Assembly (NCBI RefSeq): GCF_023238445.1
Contig: NZ_CP096658.1
Span: forward strand, 186,001-250,000
From: Halorussus gelatinilyticus
GTDB lineage: Archaea; Halobacteriota; Halobacteria; Halobacteriales; Haladaptataceae
Length of the DNA stretch: 64,000 bases
Direction: 5' to 3'
Shown here one piece after another: positions 16,113-24,588 of this stretch. The notes under the pieces were generated by a model. That model searched no databases. It was not told the DNA's origin and worked only from the letters and a program-made list of their open reading frames with translations. The position numbers and the translations under genes were made by a program. Positions within the stretch are counted from its first letter, which is position 1. Every line of letters begins with the position of its first letter.

Positions 16113-16763
16113 GTGAACGTCACCATCGTCGATTACGGCGTGGGCAACCTCCGGAGCCTCAGACGGGGCTTGGAGCGCGCCGACGCCGACGTAGCAGTGA
16201 CCGACGACCCCGAGGTAATCGCCGACGCCGAGGCCATCGTCCTCCCCGGCGTGGGCGCGTTCGAGGAGTGTATGCGCAACTCCGCGCCGTTCCACGACGT
16301 GTTGCGCGAAGCCGCCGAAGACACCCCGATTATGGGCATCTGCGTCGGTCTCCAGTTACTCTTCACCGAGAGCGAAGAGGGCGCGCCGGCGGGCGAAACC
16401 GTCGAGGGACTCGACCTGATTCCCGGCCGCGTCGAGCGCCTCCCCCGCGAGGAAGTCAAAGTCCCCCAGATGGGCTGGAACGAGGTTTCGGTCGAGCGCG
16501 ACCACCCTCTCGCAGCGGGCATCGAAGACGGCGATTACGCCTACTTCGTCCACTCGTACTGCGCGGCCGCGGACGACCACACCGTCGCGGCCTGCGACTA
16601 CGGATTCGACTTCGCCGCGGTCGCGGCCAACGACGCGGGCAACGTGATGGGCACGCAGTTCCACCCCGAGAAGAGCGGTGAGACCGGTCTGCGCATCCTC
16701 CAGAACTTCGTTGACTACGCCGAGCGGTATCGGGAACCGCCCGCCGGGACCGCGGCGGACTGA
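16113..16763 (+). CDS. hisH: Imidazole glycerol phosphate synthase, glutamine amidotransferase subunit
   Basis: 216 residues from a GTG start that gives the family's N-terminus 'VTIVDYGVGNLRSL'. Class I glutamine amidotransferase triad: Cys in 'GICVGLQLLF', His and Glu in 'GTQFHPEKSG'. Works with HisF to form imidazole glycerol phosphate and AICAR in histidine synthesis. No other his genes are adjacent, as is common in haloarchaea, where the pathway is scattered. Confidence 0.96.
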   Translation: MNVTIVDYGVGNLRSLRRGLERADADVAVTDDPEVIADAEAIVLPGVGAFEECMRNSAPFHDVLREAAEDTPIMGICVGLQLLFTESEEGAPAGETVEGLDLIPGRVERLPREEVKVPQMGWNEVSVERDHPLAAGIEDGDYAYFVHSYCAAADDHTVAACDYGFDFAAVAANDAGNVMGTQFHPEKSGETGLRILQNFVDYAERYREPPAGTAAD

Positions 16764-16803
16764 CGGGGACGAAAATTAGGGAACGAAAACGCGACCGGCG
16801 GAG

Positions 16804-17151
16804 TTACCGGTTCAGTTCGCCGAGACAGCCCTGACAGTACCTCGCGCCCGCCATGTTCGACACGCCGCACGTCGAGCAGGTGAACTCGTCGGCCGTCGGC
16901 ACGGCGACGGGGGCGGCGTCCGCACCGTTCGAACCGCGGTCTCCGCCGTGACCGTCGGCGCGAATCGGTCCCTTGTCCAGCGCCTCGGCGGCCGCGCTCG
17001 ACACGTCCTGTGGCGTGTCGTCGCGCTCGGCGAGCGCCAGCAGGAGCGCGTCGTCGCGCATCTTCTCCAGTCCGCGCATCAGACCCAGAAACAGGAGCGT
17101 CGGCGCGGTTATCACGAAGCAGGCCATCAGTAGTCGGAGGGCGAGGTTCAT
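16804..17151 (-). CDS. Membrane-anchored zinc-ribbon protein
   Basis: 115 residues. One N-terminal transmembrane segment (about residues 5-27, 'LLMACFVITAPTLLFLGLM'), a charged linker, then a C-terminal zinc ribbon with CxxC...CxxC in 'CSTCGVSNMAGARYCQGC'. Typical haloarchaeal small membrane protein of unknown function. Converges with hisH (40 bp between stops). Confidence 0.75.
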   Translation of the reverse strand: MNLALRLLMACFVITAPTLLFLGLMRGLEKMRDDALLLALAERDDTPQDVSSAAAEALDKGPIRADGHGGDRGSNGADAAPVAVPTADEFTCSTCGVSNMAGARYCQGCLGELNR

Positions 17152-17379
17152 ACTCGACTGCCACGAGCGAGCCTATTTAATTGTGCCGGTTATTTGAAGC
17201 CCTGTGGCTCGCTATCGAATCTCCGGTCGCGTTCGGCTTCGTTCCTCGTGTTCGACTCCGTCTCTTCGCGTTCGACTCCGTCTCCTCGCGTTCGCGGAGC
17301 GTCGCCGACGTAGCGCGCCGGTTCCGGTCGGTCAGCACCCCGAAGAAGTCGTCGGGAAACGGTTCGTCGGCGGACGGTC

Positions 17380-17616
17380 TCAGTGGTTCGATTCGAGGTT
17401 TACGAAAGCGTCGTCGTCGGCGGTGAGCCACGAAGACATGCGCTCCATCCCGGAGACGCCAGCGGGATAGACGGTCCGTCGGTCCGGTCGGTCCTCGTAC
17501 TCGACGACGACGGAGCGCAGTTCGACGTCCGGCCGGCCGTCGCGGGCGTCGGTCTCGAAATTCGCGGGGTGGTCTCGGTCGGTCCGTGTGTCGAGGGTGT
17601 CAGGGTCCGTGCTCAT
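17380..17616 (-). CDS. Small conserved-looking haloarchaeal protein (DUF7511-like)
   Basis: 78 residues. C-terminal half 'VEYEDRPDRRTVYPAGVSGM' followed by 'SSWLTADDDAFVNLES' matches what I recall of a short haloarchaeal family without known function. The N-terminal 35 residues are acidic and variable. ATG at 17616 is chosen because upstream codons are Arg-rich. A CTTAAC box lies about 37 bp upstream on the minus strand. Confidence 0.65.
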   Translation of the reverse strand: MSTDPDTLDTRTDRDHPANFETDARDGRPDVELRSVVVEYEDRPDRRTVYPAGVSGMERMSSWLTADDDAFVNLESNH

Positions 17617-17919
17617 GATACTCCGGCCGCGTCTCCGACTGCGACCCGACCGGGTTAAGTGTTTTCTATGAGCCATATATATACGTTAGTTCGAATCTGA
17701 ACGGTGGGTAACCCGCTTGAACCGGTCCCGACCGTCGAGCGTCCACCGGCCCGTGTGTCTCACGATTCCACCCCTCGTGATACCCCCTCGCATCCGCTTC
17801 CGTAAGGTAGTTTTCAGTCCCGTGTCAACGGAGTATCGAGTTCCGGAGACGTCTCGGCGCGAGTACCTCTCGCTCGCCGGATACTCTCTCTGAGAGACAT
17901 CTCTCGGAACAGGATAACG

Positions 17920-18582
17920 ATGACAGGCACGACACGAACGGTCCTCGTTGCGGGACTCGTGGCGCTCGCGGTGTTCACCGGAGCGGCGCTTGCGACCCCC
18001 GGAACGACGACCACGACTACGACAACGGACGAACAGGCGAACGAAACTGCCTCCGTATCGATGCCCGACCAGCACTTCGAGGGCGACACCGTGACCATCG
18101 AGAGCGTCACGCTGCCCGACGGCGGGTTCGCGGTCATCTACAACCAGAGCGGCAAGCGAATCGGCCACACCGACTACCTCAACGCAAGCGAACACGAGAA
18201 CCTCACCGTCTCGCTGGACGCGACGGTCGAGAAGCCGCAGGTGCTGGTCGTCACCGCGTTCCGCAACAACGGGAGCCAGAACTTCAGCGCGACCGCGGAC
18301 AAGGTTCCTTACGTAGACGAGGCCGGCGCGAACGTCACCGACACCAGCTACGTCTACTTCCAGAAGCGCGGCGAACGCACGACTACCGAGGAGACGACCG
18401 CGGACTCCGCCTCCGAGGACACCACCGCGGAGAGCGAGCAGACGACCGACGAGTCGGCCATGTCCGACGACACCACCGCGGAGACGACCACCGACTCCAG
18501 CGGCGGCGTCCCCGGCTTCGGCGTCTCGACCGCGCTGGTCGCGCTCGTCGCGGCCGCGTTCGTCGGCCTGCGTCGGCGCTGA
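17920..18582 (+). CDS. Secreted PGF-CTERM surface protein
   Basis: 220 residues. N-terminal Sec-type signal ('VLVAGLVALAVFTGAALA'), Thr-rich stretch, a beta-rich domain from residue 45 to 150 with several N-glycosylation sequons (NET, NQS, NAS, NLT, NNGS, NFS, NVT), then a Thr/Ser/Glu-rich linker and the C-terminal sorting signal 'GGVPGFGVSTALVALVAAAF' followed by GLRRR. This PGF-CTERM tripartite signal is processed by archaeosortase ArtA and the protein is lipid-anchored at the surface. The middle resembles DUF7282. A double T-tract follows the stop. Confidence 0.9.
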   Translation: MTGTTRTVLVAGLVALAVFTGAALATPGTTTTTTTTDEQANETASVSMPDQHFEGDTVTIESVTLPDGGFAVIYNQSGKRIGHTDYLNASEHENLTVSLDATVEKPQVLVVTAFRNNGSQNFSATADKVPYVDEAGANVTDTSYVYFQKRGERTTTEETTADSASEDTTAESEQTTDESAMSDDTTAETTTDSSGGVPGFGVSTALVALVAAAFVGLRRR

Positions 18583-18590
18583 AATCTCGG

Positions 18591-18607
18591 TTTTTGCTTT
18601 CTTTTTC
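18591..18607 (+). terminator. T-tract terminator after PGF-CTERM gene
   Basis: TTTTTGCTTTCTTTTT begins 9 nt after the stop codon; the densest T run in this part of the window. Confidence 0.6.
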
Positions 18608-18711
18608 CCGTCCGGATTCGACTCCTCGCAGCGGACCGTAGAGCGACTGTCGCGCCTCCGACGGCACTCGACGGGCGAACGTTTTTCTCGCGGTCGTGAG
18701 TACCGGCGATC

Positions 18712-19008
18712 ATGAGTCGAGAGATCGAGCGGGAAATCCGTCTCGTGGAGTACGACGACGGCGAGTGGTCGGCGACCGACGAGGACGCCGACGTCACCGT
18801 CTACCGCCACGCGTGGGAAGACGCCGTCCTCCAGTTGGACCTCGAAACCGGGACTTCGCCTATCGACGAGGCGGAACTGGACGAGCAAACGGCGGAAGAA
18901 CTCGAAGCGGCCGTACAGGACGTTTTATCGGATACCGAGGAAATCGAAGCCGCGTTGGAGGACATCGACGAGAGCGAGTTAGACGACGATTCCGAATACA
19001 CGGTGTAG
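18712..19008 (+). CDS. Acidic hypothetical protein
   Basis: 98 residues. N-terminal 40 residues alternate charged and hydrophobic ('REIRLVEYDDGEWSATDED'), suggesting beta strands; the C-terminal half is a very acidic helical region ('EELEAAVQDVLSDTEEIEAA'). Not recognised. The high D/E content and normal codon use support a real gene. Confidence 0.6.
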   Translation: MSREIEREIRLVEYDDGEWSATDEDADVTVYRHAWEDAVLQLDLETGTSPIDEAELDEQTAEELEAAVQDVLSDTEEIEAALEDIDESELDDDSEYTV

Positions 19009-19055
19009 TGTTCGACGGCGACTCGCGTACTCGCGGTGTAGTTCGCAGGAAAGTA

Positions 19056-19077
19056 TGGGTCGGGACGGATTGCGAAC
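19056..19077. repeat. Diverged partial copy of the tRNA-Val 3' end
   Basis: TGGGTCGGGACGGATTGCGAAC matches the tRNA-Val gene end at 19210-19230 with one substitution and one inserted base. It lies 154 bp from the real copy. Such truncated 3' tRNA copies are left by integrative elements that use the tRNA as attachment site, or by local duplication. Confidence 0.5.
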
Positions 19078-19209
19078 TTCGCCGAGACGGTCCGGGCGTG
19101 CGGCGCTTCGCGCCGTTCCGGGCGTGCGACTCGTCTGGTTCGAATCCTTCGGCAACCCATTCGACGGCGCAGGCTCCTCGCTACGCTCGTCGCGTTGCGC
19201 CGTCAGAAG

Positions 19210-19284
19210 TGGGTCGGGGCGGATTCGAACCGCCGACCTGCTCCGTGTGAAGGAGCTGTCATAACCGGACTAGACTACCGACCC
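19210..19284 (-). tRNA. tRNA-Val (anticodon CAC)
   Basis: 75 nt cloverleaf on the minus strand: acceptor GGGTCGG/CCGACCC with discriminator A, anticodon stem GCTCC/GGAGC with loop TTCACAC (anticodon CAC), T arm GGCGG-TTCGAAT-CCGCC. No intron, and CCA is not encoded. Confidence 0.95.
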
Positions 19285-19386
19285 GTGCGTCCAAGTCTTC
19301 CGCCTTCCCGGACTTAAGGCTTACTTTACGGTCGGAAACGCGACTGCCGTCGGGGAGTCTCCCCGCGGCCCGGCGCGACGACGGCG

Positions 19387-19620
19387 TCAGACTCGTTCGC
19401 GGACCTTGCGCACCGCACGCCGGGCGCGGGCGGCGGCCTCGTCCTCGGTCGCTTTCAGTTCCGCTTGCCACCGCTGGACGCGAGTCGTCGGCGTCTGCTC
19501 GCGGCCCGTGGCCTTCCGGACTCGTCGCTCGGCCGGTGTCAGTTCCTCGCGGACGCCGCGAGTGAGGTGTTTGCCCGCGCGCTTGCCGTAGTACCACGCG
19601 TCTTCGAAATGTTTGTTCAT
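19387..19620 (-). CDS. Small basic/helical haloarchaeal protein
   Basis: 77 residues, mostly helical: 'NKHFEDAWYYGKRAGKHL' then 'GVREELTPAERRVRKATGRE' and a charged coiled-coil-like C-terminus. Unusually basic for this proteome. It looks like a conserved haloarchaeal DUF (DUF7553-like), function unknown. A reversed GATATA box lies at 19655-19660. Confidence 0.65.
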   Translation of the reverse strand: MNKHFEDAWYYGKRAGKHLTRGVREELTPAERRVRKATGREQTPTTRVQRWQAELKATEDEAAARARRAVRKVRERV

Positions 19621-19895
19621 GTCTCACGCACCATTATGTTCTTACGAGAAGGACAGATATAGCTCTTCCCCTCGCCGGGATACCGCGATGTCCGTCGTCG
19701 GTCGTGTGGGAAGGAGAGCGCCGGAAGTAGTGGGACGGTAGTTTCGGGTCGAAGACGAACCGCGACAGCAAAACTGCACAGCACTGCAACTGCACGGCAC
19801 GCTATCGCCGACGCCTATCGTACCGCGACCGCAACGGCACCGCACTGCGACTGCACTGCCACCGCACGCAGACCGCGCCCCGTGCCTCCCCGCTT

Positions 19896-19937
19896 GCGCT
19901 CTCGGCCGCGCTCGTGGTCCTGCACGGCCGAGAGCGC
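19896..19937. repeat. Perfect 13-bp inverted repeat, 16-nt loop
   Basis: Arms GCGCTCTCGGCCG and CGGCCGAGAGCGC. Could be a terminator-like hairpin, a structured RNA or an end of a mini-element. It is closely followed by direct repeats GTGGCCTGCGAAGATG (19948 and 19974). Confidence 0.6.
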
Positions 19938-20053
19938 GGCGCATCCCGTGGCCTGCGAAGATGCGCACCTCCGGTGGCCTGCGAAGATGTGCGCTTCCCG
20001 AGCGAGCGCCGTCCCGTCGTTTCCGTCTCGGTGGCGGCGCGTGTCAAAAACTG

Positions 20054-20059
20054 TTTATC
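20054..20059 (+). promoter_or_regulatory. TATA box for the MBL hydrolase gene
   Basis: TTTATC centred 26 bp upstream of the ATG at 20082, implying a leaderless mRNA. Confidence 0.6.
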
Positions 20060-20081
20060 GGCAGGCGGCCACAGTGTCGGT

Positions 20082-21086
20082 ATGTTCACGCGGTTCTCGA
20101 TACCGACGCCGTTTCAGGTCGGCCCGGTCAACGCCTACCTCGCGGGCCGGACGCTCATCGACCCCGGACCGGGGAGCGAAGAGGCGTGGGCCGCCCTGCT
20201 GGACGAACTCGAATCCCACGACATGGGACCGACCGACGTGGAGCAGGTGCTGGTGACCCATCCTCACCCCGACCACTTCGGACTCGCCGAGCGACTCAGC
20301 GAGGCGGGCGCGCGGGTCCTCGCCAGCCCCACCACCGCGGAGATTATCGCGGACTTCGAGGCCCGACTCGACTACGAGCAGTCGTTCTTCGTGGACTTCT
20401 TCGAGCGCCACGGGATGGCGCGCTCGACCGCCCAGACCATCACCGACCTGCCGGAAGTGTTTCTCGACGTCGCGCCCGGCGTCGAGACCGACGCGACGCT
20501 CGACGACGGCGAGACGGTCGAGGTCGCGGGAACCGCGCTCACCGCCGAGGCCGTGCAGGGTCACGCGCCCGGTGAGACGATTTTCACATACGAGACCGAC
20601 GAGGGCGAGCGCGCTATCGTCGGCGACCACGTCCTCCCCGACATCACGCCCAACCCGTTGCTCCAACCGCCCGCCGAGGAGGGCGGCGAGCTACCCACCG
20701 GTTCGGAATCCTCGTCGGGCTGGAGTTCCGACGGCGGCGAGCGACCGCGCGTCCTCCCGGCGTTCAACCGCTCGCTGGCGAACCTCCGCGAGCGCGACTT
20801 CGACCGATTCCTGCCGGGCCACCGCGAGGAGATTACGGCCCCCGGCGAGCGCATCGACGAAATTCTCGCGGCCCACGAGGAGCGCACCGAGAACGTCCGC
20901 GAAATCGTGGCGGGCGGCCCGACCACCGCGGTCGAGGTGATGGAGGAACTCTTCTCCGACCTCCCCGCGACAGAGTACTTCTCCGGGATGAGCGAGGCGG
21001 TCGGCCACCTCGACGTGCTGGACGAGCGCGGTGAGGTCGGGTCGCGCGAGCAGGGCGGCGTCGTCGTCTGGGAGGTGACGGAGTGA
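20082..21086 (+). CDS. MBL-fold metallo-hydrolase (glyoxalase II/LACTB2-like)
   Basis: 334 residues. Metallo-beta-lactamase motif THPHPDHFG near residue 60, 'VQGHAPGE' with a third-site His and 'IVGDHVLPDI' with the bridging Asp/His. The C-terminal 90 residues ('LPGHREEITAPGERIDEIL') and a terminal winged-helix-like part resemble LACTB2 and hydroxyacylglutathione hydrolase relatives. The substrate is unknown, perhaps a thioester. Its last codons overlap the next gene by 4 nt (GTGA), so the two are cotranslated. Confidence 0.87.
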   Translation: MFTRFSIPTPFQVGPVNAYLAGRTLIDPGPGSEEAWAALLDELESHDMGPTDVEQVLVTHPHPDHFGLAERLSEAGARVLASPTTAEIIADFEARLDYEQSFFVDFFERHGMARSTAQTITDLPEVFLDVAPGVETDATLDDGETVEVAGTALTAEAVQGHAPGETIFTYETDEGERAIVGDHVLPDITPNPLLQPPAEEGGELPTGSESSSGWSSDGGERPRVLPAFNRSLANLRERDFDRFLPGHREEITAPGERIDEILAAHEERTENVREIVAGGPTTAVEVMEELFSDLPATEYFSGMSEAVGHLDVLDERGEVGSREQGGVVVWEVTE

Positions 21087-22855
21087 ACCACCTCCAGTCG
21101 GCCGCGCTCGGCGACGAGGACGCCGATTTGGTCGTCACGGGCGGTCGCGTCTGTTTGTCCGAGAAAGGCGAGTTCCAGTCGCGCGACGTGGTAATCGTGG
21201 ACGACCGCGTCGCCGCGCTCCCCGAGGACGCCTCGCCCGTCATCGGCGACGACACCCGCGTCATCACCGCGACGAACCGCGTCGTCACGCCGGGCTTCGT
21301 TGACGCTCACACCCACCTCGACCTCCACCAGACGTTCGAGAACGCCTACCACTACGCCGTCGAGGGCGGCACCACCACGGTCGTCTCGGAGGTCACGGGC
21401 TACGGCCCGGCGTTCGGCGCGGAGGGCGTCGAGCAGTTCCTCGCGGCCACCTCGTACCTCCCGGTCCGGGTCCGCGCCGTGGTCCCGCCCCAACCCCTGC
21501 TGGACACCTTCGAACCCCGCCGGGCGGACGACGAGGAGGCCGAGGCCCTCGCGGACCTGCTGGCGGACGACCGCGTGGTCGGCGTCGGCGAGACCGACTG
21601 GATTCACGCGGTCGGCCGGGACACGCCCGCAGAACTGCTCTACGAGCGCGCCGACGCCGAGGACAAGACCGTCTCGGGCCACGCCGCCGGCTGTTCGGGC
21701 GAGAAGTTCTCGGCGTTCGCGACCATCATCGACGACGACCACGAGGCAATCTCGGGCGAAGACATCGTGGAGCGCGTCGAGAACGGGGTCCACGCCATCG
21801 GGCGCTACGGCTCGATTCGGGACGACGTGGACGCTATCGGCGACGCCTACCCCGAGGTCCCGACCGCGGAACTCTCGCTCTCGACCGACGGGATGTGGCC
21901 CCGCGAACTCATCGGCGAGGGCTACATGGACGTGGTCGTCCGCCGGGCCATCGAGGAGGGCGTCGAACCCGCCGACGCGATTCGGATGGCGACGCTCAAC
22001 CCGGCGCGCCACTTCGGACTGGCAGAAGAGGGCGTCGGCTCCCTCTCGCCGGGGAGCGTCGCGGACGTGGTCCTCATCGACGACTTGGACGAGGTGAACG
22101 TCACGACGGTCGTCAGCGGCGGCGAAGTCGTCTACAACAAGGGCGAGTCGAAGGTCGCGCCCCGGACCCACGAGTACCCCGACCACTTCTACGACTCGGT
22201 GAACGTCTCGACCGACCCCGAGCAGTTCCGAGTACCCGCCGACGTCGCGGGCGGCGGTGGTGAGGGCGTCGGCGACGACGCCGACGCCCGACCGGGCGAG
22301 GTCCGAGCGGTCGAGTACCAGCAGGGCCTGCTGTCGGACGAGACGACCGTCGTCCCGCCGGTCGAAGGCGACGAACTGCTCGCGGACCCAGCGGCCGGAA
22401 TCCTGAAGGCGACCCTGCTCGACCGCCACCCGAAGGGTGATGGCACCGGTTTCACCGGTTTCGTCACCGGTCTCGGTATCGACTCGGGCGCGGTCGCGAC
22501 CACGCTGGTCTGGGAGACCACGGGCGTCCTCGCGATCGGCGCGGACGACGAGGCGATGCGCACCGCGGTCGAACACGTCAAGGAGATGGGCGGCGGGTGG
22601 GCCGTCGTGGACGACGGAGACGTCATCGCGGAACTCCCGACGCGCGTCGCAGGCGTCTGCTCGGACCTCGAAGTCGAGGAGACGGCGAAGCTCTACGACG
22701 CCGTCGAGTCGAGCCTCCGGCGACTCGGCGCGGACGTGGACCGGCCGATGCTCGCGGTCCAGACCATGACGTTCCCCGGCGTCCCGAAACTCAAGTTCTC
22801 CTTCTCTGGCTACGCCGACATCCTGAACCGGGAAATCGTCGGGCTGACTCCCTGA
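21083..22855 (+). CDS. Adenine deaminase-like amidohydrolase
   Basis: 590 residues, the length of adenine deaminase (AdeC). Amidohydrolase core: 'VVTGGRVCLSEKGEFQSRDV', the HxH metal motif in 'PGFVDAHTHLDLHQ', 'DGMWPRELI' and 'MATLNPARHFGL'. The C-terminal 200 residues ('QQGLLSDETTVVPP', 'GITGFV'-type 'GTGFTGFVTGLG', 'TMTFPGVPKLK') match the adenine deaminase C-terminal domain. However the family's HIESS and DPHEI motifs are replaced here, so adenine may not be the substrate. GTG start overlapping the MBL gene. Confidence 0.8.
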   Translation: MNHLQSAALGDEDADLVVTGGRVCLSEKGEFQSRDVVIVDDRVAALPEDASPVIGDDTRVITATNRVVTPGFVDAHTHLDLHQTFENAYHYAVEGGTTTVVSEVTGYGPAFGAEGVEQFLAATSYLPVRVRAVVPPQPLLDTFEPRRADDEEAEALADLLADDRVVGVGETDWIHAVGRDTPAELLYERADAEDKTVSGHAAGCSGEKFSAFATIIDDDHEAISGEDIVERVENGVHAIGRYGSIRDDVDAIGDAYPEVPTAELSLSTDGMWPRELIGEGYMDVVVRRAIEEGVEPADAIRMATLNPARHFGLAEEGVGSLSPGSVADVVLIDDLDEVNVTTVVSGGEVVYNKGESKVAPRTHEYPDHFYDSVNVSTDPEQFRVPADVAGGGGEGVGDDADARPGEVRAVEYQQGLLSDETTVVPPVEGDELLADPAAGILKATLLDRHPKGDGTGFTGFVTGLGIDSGAVATTLVWETTGVLAIGADDEAMRTAVEHVKEMGGGWAVVDDGDVIAELPTRVAGVCSDLEVEETAKLYDAVESSLRRLGADVDRPMLAVQTMTFPGVPKLKFSFSGYADILNREIVGLTP

Positions 22856-22893
22856 AAATCGGAGTTCTGATTGCTCTCGCTCTCGCGGCTCTC

Positions 22894-23184
22894 TCAGTCC
22901 TCCAGCATCTCCTCTTCGGCACTGGACTCTCCGTCTCCGCTCCCGCCCTCCGGCGTCCGAGCCTCCGCAGTGCCTTCCTGCTCGTCGCGTCGCCCCTCGG
23001 GATGCTCCCGGATGGTCCGAATCTGCTCGTAAGGGAAGAAGTTCCGACCGGCCTCGCGGGCCAGCCAGACGCCGGTGTCGTAGAACTCCAGTTCGTGGCC
23101 CGGAACCGGAGACGTGACCTCTCGTTTCCCACCCTGTTCGCCGTGTCGCTGGACGAGGTACACGGAGTAGATACTCTCGGGCAT
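22894..23184 (-). CDS. Small conserved-looking acidic protein
   Basis: 96 residues. The first 60 form a compact beta-rich part: 'ESIYSVYLVQRHGEQGGKRE', 'ELEFYDTGVWLAREAGRNFF' and 'YEQIRTIREH'. The last 35 are an acidic tail. No family recognised. Convergent with the adenine deaminase-like gene. Confidence 0.6.
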   Translation of the reverse strand: MPESIYSVYLVQRHGEQGGKREVTSPVPGHELEFYDTGVWLAREAGRNFFPYEQIRTIREHPEGRRDEQEGTAEARTPEGGSGDGESSAEEEMLED

Positions 23185-23277
23185 CGCAGCGGAGGTACGC
23201 CGCAGAAGTCGATAAGTGTGTGGGATGGTATCAGTGGCCAGTTCACTTATGCCCGCGTCCGTCGCACTCCCGCCACT

Positions 23278-24153
23278 ATGTCCCAGACCGTCCTCGTGAC
23301 CGGCGCGACCGGAACCCAAGGCGGCGCGGTCGCCGACCACCTACTGTCGGGCGACCACGGCGAGTTCGCGGTCCACGCGCTGACCCGCCACCCAGAGAGC
23401 GCCCCGGCACACGACCTCGCGGAGCGCGGGGCCGAGGTGGTGCAGGGCGACCTGTCCGAGAAGAACACCCTCCGACCCATCGTCGAAGAGGTAGACGCCG
23501 TGTTCGGCGTGACGAACTTCTGGGAACACGGCTACGACGACGAGATCGAACAGGGCACGAACCTCGTGGAAGTCGCCGACGAGGTCGGCGTGGACCACTT
23601 CGTGTTCAGTTCGGTCGGCGGCGCGGAGCGCGACACCGGCATCCCACACTTCGACTCGAAGTGGGAGATAGAGGAACTCGTCCGCGACCTCGACCTGCCC
23701 GCGACGGTGGTTCGCCCGGTCTTCTTCATGCAGAACTTCGAGGCGGCGCGCGAGGACATCGAGAACGGAACGCTGGCGAACGCCCTCGCGGAGGGCGTCT
23801 CGCTCCAGATGGTGGCCCCCGACGACATCGGCGGGTTCGTCGCCGAGGCGTTCGCGGACCCCGACCGGTACGTCGGCGAGAGCTACGAACTCGCCGGCGA
23901 CGAACACACCCTCGAAAGCGCGGCCGACGTCTTCTCGGAGGTGTTGGACCGCGAGGTCGAAGCGGTCCACGTCCCCCTCGACGAGTTCCGCGAGCAGATG
24001 GGCGAGGAGTACGCCGTCATGTTCGAGTGGTTCAACGAAGCGGGCTACGAGGCCGACATCGAGGCACTCCGGGCCGACCACGACGTCGAGTTCACCGACC
24101 TCGAAACCTACCTCCGCGGACACGGCTGGGGGTCCGCGGACCGCTCCGACTGA
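23278..24153 (+). CDS. NmrA/HSCARG-like NAD(P)-binding protein
   Basis: 291 residues. Rossmann start 'VLVTGATGTQGGAVADHLL', 'GDLSEKNTL', 'VFGVTNFWEHG', 'FVFSSVGGAERDTGIPHFDS', and the atypical SDR active-site remnant in 'ATVVRPVFFMQNF'. NmrA-type proteins sense NADP+/NADPH or act as NAD(P)H-dependent reductases; the Tyr of classic SDRs is not obvious. Function here is uncertain. Confidence 0.85.
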   Translation: MSQTVLVTGATGTQGGAVADHLLSGDHGEFAVHALTRHPESAPAHDLAERGAEVVQGDLSEKNTLRPIVEEVDAVFGVTNFWEHGYDDEIEQGTNLVEVADEVGVDHFVFSSVGGAERDTGIPHFDSKWEIEELVRDLDLPATVVRPVFFMQNFEAAREDIENGTLANALAEGVSLQMVAPDDIGGFVAEAFADPDRYVGESYELAGDEHTLESAADVFSEVLDREVEAVHVPLDEFREQMGEEYAVMFEWFNEAGYEADIEALRADHDVEFTDLETYLRGHGWGSADRSD

Positions 24154-24175
24154 GCGACCGCGACGGCCGAACCGC

Positions 24176-24487
24176 TCACCGCGACCGGAGCCGCGAGAGC
24201 CGACTGCCGCCGCCGGCCTCCGCCTCGGCGTCGGCGGTCCGCTGCGCGCGCCGCCGCTGGAGTCGGTTGTACACCACGCCCGCGCCGACGACGAGCGCCA
24301 TGACGGCCAGCGACCGGAGCTTCGGCTTGATGCCCGGTCGCTCGCGCTCGCCGCCGCCGTCCGTGGTCACGGACTCCCCGCCGGACCCGAGCGAGAACGT
24401 TCGAGAGCGCGACTCCTCGCCGTCGCTTCCGCGGTCCATCGACCAACTGAACTCCGAATCGTGAAAGTGGATTTCGAGAATTCCCAT
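24176..24487 (-). CDS. Single-pass membrane protein of unknown function
   Basis: 103 residues. An N-terminal soluble part starting 'MGILEIHFHDSEFSWSM', an acidic/Gly linker, then one transmembrane helix ('SLAVMALVVGAGVVYNRL') and a basic C-terminal tail ('QRRRAQRT'), which by the positive-inside rule puts the tail in the cytoplasm. Not recognised. Confidence 0.65.
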   Translation of the reverse strand: MGILEIHFHDSEFSWSMDRGSDGEESRSRTFSLGSGGESVTTDGGGERERPGIKPKLRSLAVMALVVGAGVVYNRLQRRRAQRTADAEAEAGGGSRLSRLRSR

Positions 24488-24588
24488 GCCACGGAGTTTC
24501 GCCGAGCGCGACCTTAGCGGTTGGGGCGGAGGGTCCAACCCGTCGCCGAGTCGTGACGTTCATTAGCACGAACCGACTCGTCGGAGGT

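Larger units (their letters stand above)
19621..20081. other. Intergenic region rich in repeats
   Basis: 461 bp. Left part is the promoter of the minus-strand gene. The middle (19770-19870) is a low-complexity run of CTGCA/CGCAC words. Then a perfect 13-bp inverted repeat (19896-19937) and two 16-bp direct repeats (19948-19963 and 19974-19989). No coding potential with the acidic haloarchaeal signature was seen. Confidence 0.6.

Noticed and set aside
19009-19209. Small plus-strand ORF ending at the tRNA-Val gene
   Set aside because: The ORF runs into the tRNA and its composition is Arg/Ser-rich; the stretch is better read as repeat and hairpin material.
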